A stretch of 64,000 bases of DNA, from NCBI GenBank assembly GCA_020444175.1, contig JAHLLM010000030.1:1-64000 (forward strand). Direction: 5' to 3'. Shown in pieces: positions 18,143 through 25,725 of this stretch (positions are counted from its first letter, which is position 1; each line of letters begins with the position of its first letter). Origin of the DNA: Desulfobulbaceae bacterium (GTDB lineage: Bacteria > Desulfobacterota > Desulfobulbia > Desulfobulbales > SURF-16). The position numbers were made by a program, and so were the translations under genes. Below the pieces are notes generated by a model. The model worked only from the letters and a program-made list of their open reading frames with translations, was not told the origin of the DNA and made no database searches.

Positions 18143-18838
18143 ATGCTCAGTCAGCGCAGCCCTTCCGATTTTGACAACACTCTCTTCGAAGTAATGAATA
18201 CAAGAAAAAATTTTTACCACCAACTTTGGCTGGAAACAATCCTTAATTCTGTTTCCGACGGTGTCTTCACCATGGACCGGGAATGGAAGATCACTTTTTT
18301 CAATCACGCAGCAGAAAAGATTACCGGAGTATCCAGGCAGGAAGCTCTTGGTATGCGATGTTCAAAAATTTTCTGTTCCAATATATGCGGAAAAAACTGT
18401 CCCATGCACAAAACATTTGCAACAAAACTTCCCATGCTCAACAAAGAGACACACATTCTTAACCATCAGGGCACGCAGATTCCGATTGCTTTGTCCTCAC
18501 TTCTTTTACGCAATGAAAGAAATGAAATTATTGGCGGCGCTGAAACTTTTCAGGATCTGAGAATGAGAAAAAAAAATGCAGATCTGCAGGAAAAAATTCA
18601 TGGCAAGCTTGAACTCAATGAATCGACAAGCATAGAAAAAGCCGTGAAAGCAGTCGAAGCCCAGACAATCATTTCTGCCCTGAAAAGAAACAATTACAAT
18701 CGAAAGGCAACGGCAGATTATCTTGGTATTCATAAAAGTACTTTTTTTCGAAAAATAAAACATCTTGGCATTGTTTTGCCGCAGCATGATGGACGTTCCC
18801 GACTTTCCAACAATGAAAGGAACACTACGAACTCATAA
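18143..18838 (+). CDS. PAS-Fis regulator without an AAA+ domain
   Basis: 231 residues from ATG 18143, with AAGGA seven bases upstream. A PAS domain at about 25-145 (VSDGVFTMDREWKITFFN) carries the cysteine pattern C-x8-C-x3-C (CSKIFCSNICGKNCPM falls in it). A C-terminal Fis-type helix-turn-helix follows (NYNRKATADYLGIHKSTFFR). The AAA+ ATPase domain of sigma-54 activators is absent. Its recognition helix resembles that of the complete activator at 23519 (GIHKSTFFRK against GIEKTTLWRK). Inference: it binds the same upstream boxes as a competitor or co-regulator and, by its own promoter, is part of the regulon. Confidence 0.85.
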   Translation: MLSQRSPSDFDNTLFEVMNTRKNFYHQLWLETILNSVSDGVFTMDREWKITFFNHAAEKITGVSRQEALGMRCSKIFCSNICGKNCPMHKTFATKLPMLNKETHILNHQGTQIPIALSSLLLRNERNEIIGGAETFQDLRMRKKNADLQEKIHGKLELNESTSIEKAVKAVEAQTIISALKRNNYNRKATADYLGIHKSTFFRKIKHLGIVLPQHDGRSRLSNNERNTTNS

Positions 18839-18866
18839 ATAAAGAGTAGGCCGGCATATGAGTTCG

Positions 18867-19010
18867 TGTCTGTCCAGAAACGAGGATTTTTGTTCAATAT
18901 CTGAGGATTGCTAGAAAAATTACCAAAGGCATATATTCGATATGCCAAGAATTTGTTTTTTTGAACAAGACGCAGATATTGAGTAAAAAAAGCTAGTTAT
19001 AGATGGGCAC
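18867..19010. repeat. Dispersed palindromic repeat C, copy 2
   Basis: About 144 bases, homologous to 14611-14750: same beginning TGTCTGTCCA, shared blocks AAAAATTACC, AGGCATAT and GACGCAGATAT, same end GGCAC. The apex is the perfect hairpin GGCATAT-ATTCG-ATATGCC. Located just after the PAS-Fis gene, so it may also serve as transcript end. Confidence 0.7.
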
Positions 19011-19111
19011 ACGTTCGCCCTTTTTTAAATCGATCATTTTAAATCGATCAGAGGATAAGAAATTACTTCCATTCTGGTGATTCTTACCTGTGACGCCCTC
19101 CTTCCACGCCT

Positions 19112-19151
19112 ATTGCACATTTGCAATTTCAGCCGATTGCACTGTTGCATG
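19112..19151 (+). promoter_or_regulatory. Two upstream activator-like boxes before the 19433 gene
   Basis: ATTGC-N6-GCAAT at 19112-19127 is exact. A second, weaker ATTGC-N6-GCATG lies at 19136-19151, 24 bases on. Centres are 118.5 and 94.5 bases upstream of the GG of the promoter at 19238. Confidence 0.6.
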
Positions 19152-19236
19152 CACGCAAGCCTCAAAACGAGGCTTCTCCTTCCCACACCCCAGACAACAT
19201 ACTGATATCACTACAAAAGAAAACGGGTCGCTATTA

Positions 19237-19252
19237 TGGCACACAACATGCA
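19237..19252 (+). promoter_or_regulatory. Sigma-54 promoter of the 19433-20149 genes
   Basis: TGGCACACAACATGCA is close to the full consensus, with GG at 19238-19239 and GC at 19250-19251, ten bases apart. CATACTGATATCACTACAA lies 39 bases upstream, nearly the same as in the promoter at 17801. Confidence 0.78.
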
Positions 19253-19432
19253 CAATACAGAATCAAAGACTATTTCAGCCTCAACTGAAGCAGAAAATAT
19301 CGAAATAAGTGAGCTGGAGGACTCCGAAACAAATCTGCAAAATTGAGGAAGCGATACAAACGATTTCTTGTTCAAAATGAGAAAGGTATTCAAAAGACCA
19401 TTCTTTAAATTGATAAAATAAGGAGGCACGCC

Positions 19433-19843
19433 ATGAGTCAATATCTAATCCTTCTCGCAATTATTCCTATAGCATGTTTCCAACTGACTAAATTAGTGAA
19501 TACCAAATACAGATGGATGTTTTTCGGTATTTCCCTGGGATTGGTTATTGCACCTGTGAGCTTTGGCCTTATCCAGTTCACCTACGTTCCTGTCATAGGC
19601 AAGATCCTGGGTTACATTGGTCTGGTTGCCAACTTAACTCATGGTTCCGTAGGATATTTCTGCCTGGTAGGCAGCGGAATTATTGAACCTGAAGCTGTTA
19701 TAACGGCGACTCAGCTCGTCATGATCAATATGGTTAACGCGGCCCTGTTTTCATACTGCTATGGAATGATTGGCTATGCTGTGGACAAGAAAGTAGAAGA
19801 AGAGAAAGCCGCCGAAGGTTATGTATTTAACCGAATCCGCTAA
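19433..19843 (+). CDS. Small integral membrane protein, unknown
   Basis: 136 residues with about four hydrophobic segments and a charged C-terminal tail (DKKVEEEKAAEGYVF). Strong ribosome site AAGGAGGC before the ATG. I do not recognise the family. Expressed from the sigma-54 promoter at 19238 and followed by another small membrane protein, so probably part of the redox regulon. Confidence 0.72.
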   Translation: MSQYLILLAIIPIACFQLTKLVNTKYRWMFFGISLGLVIAPVSFGLIQFTYVPVIGKILGYIGLVANLTHGSVGYFCLVGSGIIEPEAVITATQLVMINMVNAALFSYCYGMIGYAVDKKVEEEKAAEGYVFNRIR

Positions 19844-19939
19844 ATGAAGTGCTAAATGAAGAAGACAAGGCATGAGCTTTTATTAAAACGAAACGGTTCA
19901 TGCGGCATAAAATGAAAAAACGTATGCGGAGGGATAATC

Positions 19940-20149
19940 ATGATGAATTATGACCAGTCAGCCAGCGAAAGCAACACTAAACAAAGGGACGATTATTCAG
20001 AAGATATCGGCATGATGGGAATCTATGTTCTAAATGGCATTGCCTGTCTGGTAGGTCTTTGGGGCATAAGCTGCCTGATAGCCGGTCTGACAAACAGCGG
20101 CGATCTCTTTCACTTTTGCCTGGGATGGATCTCTGCGGTAATCGGATAG
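19940..20149 (+). CDS. Very small membrane protein, unknown
   Basis: 69 residues: a polar N-terminus rich in Ser, Asp and Asn, then about 40 hydrophobic residues forming one or two membrane segments (VLNGIACLVGLWGISCLIAG). GCGGAGGG precedes the start. It follows the 19433 gene by 96 bases and is probably cotranscribed. No homologue recognised. Confidence 0.55.
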   Translation: MMNYDQSASESNTKQRDDYSEDIGMMGIYVLNGIACLVGLWGISCLIAGLTNSGDLFHFCLGWISAVIG

Positions 20150-20385
20150 GAGCCTGCACGAGAAAAGCAATTTTTCCCAAATCTAAGGACTGCGAAAAAC
20201 GGGCGCAGGGTAGAAGTAATTTCACTGCTGGGAACATTACTTCAACCCTGCTTCCCACGAAGGATCATTTTTCACGCATAATGATGAGGCATTGGGAAAA
20301 AGAGTATTCTCGTTCAGGCTCCGATTTATATTAAGATGAACAATACGACGCCACCCTCCACCACAACACTCCTTCCCTCCCCAAT

Positions 20386-20420
20386 GGACAATCAGCTCCA
20401 TGTTGAGCTGATTGTCCTTT
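20386..20420 (+). terminator. Strong hairpin, likely terminator of the 19433-20149 transcript
   Basis: A perfect 13-bp stem (20386-20398 with 20405-20417) closes a six-base loop and is followed by a short T run. It lies about 240 bases after the last stop and before the next promoter. Confidence 0.6.
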
Positions 20421-20606
20421 CTGATTCAACGCGTGCCCCTTGTGAAGTCGAAAAAATTACAAAAACACTCAGCATAATTATTCATAGATATAAGAGAAAT
20501 ACAACCTGCATAGACAGCTTAGGAATGATACGGCATGAATAAAGTATTGTTTAATTAATTTTTCATTCTTTATGCTGGATGTTTCACAACATGATATGTG
20601 TTTTGC

Positions 20607-20661
20607 AGGGTTGCAGTCATGCAACTCTATAAAATTAAGGAGGTTGCATGACTGCAACCCT
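20607..20661 (+). promoter_or_regulatory. Perfect 19-bp inverted repeat whose arms are each activator boxes
   Basis: Arms 20607-20625 and 20643-20661 are perfectly complementary, and a further GTTTTGC/GCAAAAC pairing extends the stem after a three-base bulge. Each arm is itself TTGC-N6-GCAA, centred at 20617.5 and 20650.5, that is 120.5 and 87.5 bases before the GG at 20738. These distances match those of the other two promoters. It could also terminate transcription, but the T tract is missing. Confidence 0.65.
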
Positions 20662-20736
20662 ACAGCAAAACAAATAACAAAACATAAAGAACACAACACT
20701 TTGATATTATAGCACAAACTTATCAATAGAAGCAGA

Positions 20737-20752
20737 TGGCATATAAGATGCT
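20737..20752 (+). promoter_or_regulatory. Sigma-54 promoter of the heptaheme cytochrome operon
   Basis: TGGCATATAAGATGCT has GG at 20738-20739 and GC at 20750-20751, ten bases apart. It lies about 90 bases before the chosen cytochrome start at 20839. Confidence 0.75.
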
Positions 20753-20838
20753 TATATAGAAGTAAAAATGAAATTTATGAAATGAAGAAGAGAGAAATAT
20801 TGAATTTTTATCAATCAATATCAGGAGACGATTATATC

Positions 20839-21960
20839 ATGAAAAAAATGACGAAATTACTATTTACTTTAGGATTAGCAACACTTTTTACATACACAAT
20901 TAATCCTGCATCCTCTTTTGCCATTGAAAACTCAGAATGTCTCGAATGTCATAGTGATGAAAGTCTCACCAAAGAAAGCACGGATAACATACTGAAAAGT
21001 GACATTACGGTTAATCTTTATGTAGACGAAGAGAAATTCAACCACTCTGTCCATAACATTAACGGCATTACATGTGTTGATTGTCACTCCGACATTGAAG
21101 AACTCAATTATGATGACGATCTGCCTCACAAAGAGTACCTGGAATCCGTGTGCTGCGCCAACTGCCATGAAGAAGAGGGGGAAGCTTTTAAAAACAGTGT
21201 CCACATGGAAATACTTCAAAAAGGCATCACAATGACCTGTTATGCCTGCCATGGATATCACTATGTCATGCCGATGGAAGCGGCTCTCCTTGCTGAACGC
21301 GAAAACAATTATTGCTTAAAATGCCACAACCCCTATCAATACCATGAATGGCTCCCGGCACAGGAATCACATTTCGCCTTTGTGGAATGCATTGTCTGTC
21401 ATGCCCCCGAGGTTTCACAGCAAATTCATCTGAACTTTGTTGACCTCGTCACCAACAAACTCTATCAAAGTGATGAAATTATAGATATTTTAGGAATTAA
21501 CTATAATGAATTCATGCCCATGATTGATGCGAATGAAGATGGCAAAATCAATCAACAGGAATTTGACTCATTGATTCTCATGCTCAGACAGAAGAATGTA
21601 TATGCCCGTTTTCATGCTGAGTTGGTAGCAGTATTACAACCCGATGCTCATCAGGTTAAAAGGGGAATGGCAGAAAAAACATGCGAAAAATGTCACATGG
21701 CAGATTCCCCATATTTTGATGCGGTTTTCCTTCTTCTTACCCATGAAGACGGAACTGTTGATCACCATGAAGTGGAGAGAGACGTCCTTGAAAGCTACAA
21801 CATGAGCCACTTCTATCTTATGACCGGCACACGAGTGAAGCTTCTCGACAAAATCGGATTTCTCCTGCTGGCAGGAGGAGCATTTGTCGTCATGGCCCAC
21901 TTTACAGTGAGAATACTGACTATCCCGGTACGCCGCAAAAGAAAAGAAGACAAGGAGTAA
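20839..21960 (+). CDS. Membrane-anchored heptaheme cytochrome c with EF-hand
   Basis: 373 residues from ATG 20839, chosen for its signal peptide (ending near SSFA) and AGGAG upstream; an in-frame ATG at 20782 would bury the signal. Seven CxxCH motifs: CLECH, CVDCH, CANCH, CYACH, CLKCH, CIVCH, CEKCH. Between the sixth and seventh lies an EF-hand, DANEDGKINQQEF. One C-terminal membrane segment (FLLLAGGAFVVMAHF) with a basic tail. Known: such cytochromes exchange electrons with the quinone pool through a cytochrome b. The cytochrome b gene follows by 62 bases. Confidence 0.9.
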   Translation: MKKMTKLLFTLGLATLFTYTINPASSFAIENSECLECHSDESLTKESTDNILKSDITVNLYVDEEKFNHSVHNINGITCVDCHSDIEELNYDDDLPHKEYLESVCCANCHEEEGEAFKNSVHMEILQKGITMTCYACHGYHYVMPMEAALLAERENNYCLKCHNPYQYHEWLPAQESHFAFVECIVCHAPEVSQQIHLNFVDLVTNKLYQSDEIIDILGINYNEFMPMIDANEDGKINQQEFDSLILMLRQKNVYARFHAELVAVLQPDAHQVKRGMAEKTCEKCHMADSPYFDAVFLLLTHEDGTVDHHEVERDVLESYNMSHFYLMTGTRVKLLDKIGFLLLAGGAFVVMAHFTVRILTIPVRRKRKEDKE

Positions 21961-22022
21961 TCTCGACATCAAAAACTAAAAATGACAATATACAACCGCA
22001 ACGAAATTGAGGAGGTTTAGCA

Positions 22023-22688
22023 ATGAATCATGACAATCAAATATATGTACATCCTGCACCGGTTCGAATCTGGCACTGGATTAATGCCTTCGGATTTATC
22101 ATCCTGATTTTTACAGGATTCCAGATACGATATGCCGACATTCTCAACCTTCTGCCCCTGCAGAATGCCATTACCGTTCATAACTATGTCGGCTTTGCAG
22201 TCATTTTCAACTACTTCCTGTGGCTTATCTACTATATTGGCTCAGGGAAGATACGAATCTATATTCCGGACCTGCGCACCTTTGTATCCAAGGCAATAAA
22301 ACAGATGAAATATTATGGATATGGTTATTTCAAGGGAGACCCAAACCCCCATGCCATGACTCCGGAAAATAAATTCAATGCTCCACAGCAGAAAGCCTAT
22401 CTGGCAATCATGTTAATACTTCTGCCGGCGCAGATGATTTCAGGTGTTTTCCTCTGGAAAATTAAGGGCTATCAGGACTACATCAACATCCTCGGAGGAA
22501 TAAAAGTGATAGATACCATACATGTTCTTCTCTTCTTTATTTTTACGTCATTCATCTTTGTTCATTGTTACCTGGCAACTCTCGGTCATACTCCTACCGC
22601 TCATTTCAAGGCCATGTTTACAGGTTTTGAGGACCACCACGAGGAACATGACGAAGAGGAAATCTTGGAAAACCCTCAACTAAACTAA
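22023..22688 (+). CDS. Cytochrome b561-type integral membrane subunit
   Basis: 221 residues with four membrane segments and haem-ligand histidines in HPAPVRIWHWINAFGF, VHNYVGF, IDTIHVLLF and FVHCYLATLGH. Belongs to the hydrogenase/thiosulfate-reductase cytochrome b family. The His/Glu-rich C-terminus (DHHEEHDEEE) could bind metal. GAGGAGG before the ATG. With the heptaheme cytochrome it would form a quinone-cytochrome c electron conduit across the inner membrane. Confidence 0.9.
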   Translation: MNHDNQIYVHPAPVRIWHWINAFGFIILIFTGFQIRYADILNLLPLQNAITVHNYVGFAVIFNYFLWLIYYIGSGKIRIYIPDLRTFVSKAIKQMKYYGYGYFKGDPNPHAMTPENKFNAPQQKAYLAIMLILLPAQMISGVFLWKIKGYQDYINILGGIKVIDTIHVLLFFIFTSFIFVHCYLATLGHTPTAHFKAMFTGFEDHHEEHDEEEILENPQLN

Positions 22689-22707
22689 CCGAAAGGAGGG
22701 GATGATT

Positions 22708-23088
22708 ATGCAAGCGGACTCAACAAAAAACAGAAGAAAGTTTCCAAGATTTAAAGTGGAAAATGATATTTTCGTCCTGCATTCCGACTTTGGCAAGGTT
22801 ATGGAGATCGGTATGGGCAGCATTGCCTTTACGTATGTTGAAAAAAACGCTCAGAAAAATGGCCACAATGGAACAGGAGCTCTTTTTAACCAGAATGACG
22901 ACTATATTATAGAACTTCCTTTTAAAACCATTTCTGATACCGTTGTCCGCAAATCCACCTCCGCCAGGTTGAATATTCGCAAAAGAGTTGTCGTCTTCGG
23001 GGACCTTGAGGGGGAACAGGTTGAGAGGCTGGAAAAATTTATTCTGGACAACGTAACTATTTCAAAAAACAACTTCTATCAAATTTGA
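22708..23088 (+). CDS. PilZ-like domain protein
   Basis: 126 residues. RRKFPRF gives the RxxxR c-di-GMP motif. The second motif, normally D/N-x-S-x-x-G, appears only as EIGMGSIAF, so binding may be weakened. The ATG at 22708 suits the GGAGGGG site better than the one six bases upstream. Third gene of the cytochrome operon, 19 bases after cytochrome b. Inference: couples c-di-GMP level to this electron-transfer module, or is a degenerate PilZ fold used for protein contact. Confidence 0.72.
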   Translation: MQADSTKNRRKFPRFKVENDIFVLHSDFGKVMEIGMGSIAFTYVEKNAQKNGHNGTGALFNQNDDYIIELPFKTISDTVVRKSTSARLNIRKRVVVFGDLEGEQVERLEKFILDNVTISKNNFYQI

Positions 23089-23096
23089 TAATAACC

Positions 23097-23150
23097 AGGC
23101 AAAGAGGAAAAGGTCTGCAGATACAGGCTTCTTGACCTCTTTGCCTTTTT
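23097..23150 (+). terminator. Rho-independent terminator of the cytochrome operon
   Basis: AGGCAAAGAGG (23097-23107) pairs with 23136-23146, followed by a run of five T. It starts eight bases after the PilZ stop. Confidence 0.85.
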
Positions 23151-23342
23151 CCCGCCAATCCAGTACATGCTTCCTCTGCCGGACACACATCAACGGTCAC
23201 CTGAAACATTTATCTATCTACATTGCACAATCTCAATGCATGTTGTAAAATGAATTACGGTTCATTTTACCCAAAACTGATTCCCGTCTCTACCCATCGG
23301 AGAAGGCATTGATTCAGAGCATGGTCTGTTATATCATTTTTT

Positions 23343-23460
23343 TGACAGTCCCGCATTTGTGCCCTTGGGTGGAAAAGCGCTTGGCCACCGCCTGGACGCG
23401 TGTCAATTGGAGTTATTGCCTTGACAACGTGTCAGCTTCGGGACTTTTTTGCGAGTTTAC
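23343..23460. repeat. Divergent relative of the 103-bp MITE-like repeat
   Basis: Starts TGACAGTCCCGC and ends CAGCTTCGGGACTTTTTTGCGAG. The right end closely matches the end of the element at 35841-35943 (GGTCAGCTTCAGGACTTTTTGCGAG differs at few positions). The interior is diverged. It fills most of the spacer before the activator gene. Just upstream, ATTGC-N6-TCAAT at 23222-23237 is a weak activator-box relative. Confidence 0.5.
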
Positions 23461-23518
23461 CTTTTATTCATGTATATGATAAACCTCCGACGACAATGAA
23501 TGCGAACCTAAATAATCC

Positions 23519-25024
23519 ATGGCACTGATGAACCAACCTCTGTCCGCTGACAAATATATGCAAGAGGATAATGGGTGTAAAAACCCGGAAAATCCTGCAT
23601 CAAAAGATTTGCAACCCCAGGGCGAAGAAACAATTCAAGGCTTGCAGTCGTTCAGGGACCCCTGTGCCAAGAACATGGTGCACAAGGGTGTGTCTTTCAG
23701 TGAGAGCATACTCGAATCCATTGCCCATGGCGCTTTTACGATCAATCTCAATTGGGAAATCACTTCTTTCAACAGGGCTGCAGAGAACATAACAGGCTTC
23801 AAACGGGAAGATGCCATTGGCATGAAATGCTATCATATTTTCCGAGCCGATATATGCAAGTCAAACTGTGCACTGAAAAAGTCCCTTGAAACAGGAAGAG
23901 ACGTCTGCAATCGTAAAGTCAACATTAAGGATATTGATGGAGACGATGTGCAGATTATTGTCAGCACATCCGTGCTGCTTAATGAAAAGAGAGAGTTGAT
24001 AGGCGGTGTTGAAACGTTTCGCGACATCTCAAGTATTATGAGGCTACGTCAGAAGATAGCCCGGAAATACAACTTTCACAACATCATCAGCAAAAACCAT
24101 AAGATACAAAAAATTTTTTCCACCCTGCCCAGCATTGCCCAAAGCGACAGCACTGTGCTCATTGAAGGTCCAAGCGGCTCAGGAAAAGAACTCTTTGCCA
24201 AGGCCATACATTCATTAACAGAACGAAAAGGGGAATTCATTGCCCTCAACTGTGCAGCCCTGCCTGATGCCCTTCTGGAATCAGAATTATTCGGTTACAA
24301 GAAAGGGGCATTTACCGGGGCAACCCATGATAAGCTTGGACGTTTCTCCCTGGCTGAAAACGGCACCATTTTCCTCGACGAGATTGGTGACATTTCTCCC
24401 GCCCTGCAGTTGAAGCTCCTCAGAGTCCTCCAGGAAAGAGAATTTGAACCACTGGGCGGCACAACAACCATAAAGGCCAATGTCAGGGTTATAGCCGCTA
24501 CAAATAAAAACCTTCAAGAGCAAATGGAAAAAGGGGCTTTTCGAACAGATCTTTTTTTCCGTCTGAATGTTATTAAAATTACACTTCCGGCGCTTTCTGA
24601 AAGAAGAGAGGATATCCCCCTTCTTGTCCATCACTTCATAGAAAAATTCAACTCCCTGCAAGATAAGAACATCGAATCGGTTTCTCCGCGGGTGCTCAAC
24701 ATCTTGATGCGCTATGATTTCCCAGGCAATATCAGAGAGCTTGAAAATATCATTGAGTACTGTTTTGTCATCTGCCAGCACAATGTTATTGACCTGGACT
24801 GCCTTCCTGAAGGGTTCGCTGAAACAATGTACGACAATCCTTCCAAAAATTGCTTCCAGAAAGCTGACCCGCTCTCCCATGCCGAGGCAAGCGCTATTTT
24901 AGAAGCCCTGGATAAATTTGATGGCAACAGGGGCAAAACAGCGGCGCACCTTGGCATTGAAAAGACAACCCTGTGGCGAAAAATGAAAAAATATCAAATT
25001 CACTACCCGGCCGGCAAAACATAG
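23519..25024 (+). CDS. PAS-AAA-Fis sigma-54 activator
   Basis: 501 residues. A polar N-terminus is followed by a PAS domain (about 60-170) with the C-x8-C-x3-C pattern (CYHIFRADICKSNCA). The AAA+ domain (about 185-410) has Walker A GPSGSGKE, the sigma-contact loop GAFTGA and Walker B TIFLDEIGD. The C-terminal Fis helix-turn-helix is HLGIEKTTLWRKMKK. No receiver domain, so it senses through PAS, perhaps redox through the cysteines. Next to three sigma-54 promoters with shared boxes, it is the best candidate for their activator. Confidence 0.93.
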   Translation: MALMNQPLSADKYMQEDNGCKNPENPASKDLQPQGEETIQGLQSFRDPCAKNMVHKGVSFSESILESIAHGAFTINLNWEITSFNRAAENITGFKREDAIGMKCYHIFRADICKSNCALKKSLETGRDVCNRKVNIKDIDGDDVQIIVSTSVLLNEKRELIGGVETFRDISSIMRLRQKIARKYNFHNIISKNHKIQKIFSTLPSIAQSDSTVLIEGPSGSGKELFAKAIHSLTERKGEFIALNCAALPDALLESELFGYKKGAFTGATHDKLGRFSLAENGTIFLDEIGDISPALQLKLLRVLQEREFEPLGGTTTIKANVRVIAATNKNLQEQMEKGAFRTDLFFRLNVIKITLPALSERREDIPLLVHHFIEKFNSLQDKNIESVSPRVLNILMRYDFPGNIRELENIIEYCFVICQHNVIDLDCLPEGFAETMYDNPSKNCFQKADPLSHAEASAILEALDKFDGNRGKTAAHLGIEKTTLWRKMKKYQIHYPAGKT

Positions 25025-25222
25025 CCTTGCTGATTCGGTCGAGTTCTCGCACTGCTTTTTTGGGGGGGAATAAATACGGAATGCCCTTCCATGAGAATAT
25101 AAAAGAGAATGCGCCCCTTTTCATGCACGCACGAAAAGGGATAGTTTACCTTAAGAGGGGATAATTATACTGAAAAGCAAGTAAGCGACTATCCTGAACC
25201 GCCTTTCAAAAGGGTGAAACCG

Positions 25223-25690
25223 ATGAGAATTTTAAAAAAGATTTTCCTTCCTTTTTTTTCCATGGCAGTTCTGATGACCCTTTTTCAATCAGGCAAATTT
25301 TATCTGCTGCAAGGGACATATACCATCTGGCAGTCCCATGTCATCACTATTGTCTTTACTTCGCTCATTGCCACTATTGTTTCCCTGCTCATGGTGAACA
25401 GAACGGAAAAAATTGAAAACAAAAAAAAGGAACTCGAACTTCGTGAATCAAAAATAAGGACTCTCCAGATAACAATGTTTACCGTGCATCATATTGTAAA
25501 CAATTTTTTAAACCGTCTGCTCCTTATTCGAATTGAAGCTGAAGAGGAAGGGACAATTTCCCAGCAAACCCTGGAAAAGCTGGAAACAGATATATCGGAC
25601 GTAAGCAGAAAACTTGTGGCCTTGAGTGAACTGGAGCACCCGGAGAACCCGGAAAACTTCTCCCAGTTCTTCCCGCAAGGCGGGAAATAA
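25223..25690 (+). CDS. Membrane protein with kinase-like dimerisation helix but no ATPase domain
   Basis: 155 residues from ATG 25223 (AAAGGG seven bases upstream). Two membrane segments in residues 5-70, a charged coiled stretch (EKIENKKKELELRESK), then MFTVHHIVNNFLNRL, which looks like an H-box-bearing dimerisation helix, and a second helix. It ends where a kinase would begin its HATPase domain. Inference: a phosphotransfer or dimerisation partner, or a truncated kinase. It converges with the receiver-kinase gene at 25726. Confidence 0.6.
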   Translation: MRILKKIFLPFFSMAVLMTLFQSGKFYLLQGTYTIWQSHVITIVFTSLIATIVSLLMVNRTEKIENKKKELELRESKIRTLQITMFTVHHIVNNFLNRLLLIRIEAEEEGTISQQTLEKLETDISDVSRKLVALSELEHPENPENFSQFFPQGGK

Positions 25691-25725
25691 TTGGAGGGCA
25701 AACACAGAATAGATGCCTGGCGCAA

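Noticed and set aside
19003-19020. GGGCACACGTTCGCC as a further sigma-54 promoter
   Set aside because: The required spacing is met only by using the wrong pair of G residues, and it lies in the end of repeat C with no gene at the right distance.
22060-22085. GGTTCGAATC on the plus strand, possible tRNA
   Set aside because: It lies inside the cytochrome b coding region and encodes the conserved PVRIWHW segment.
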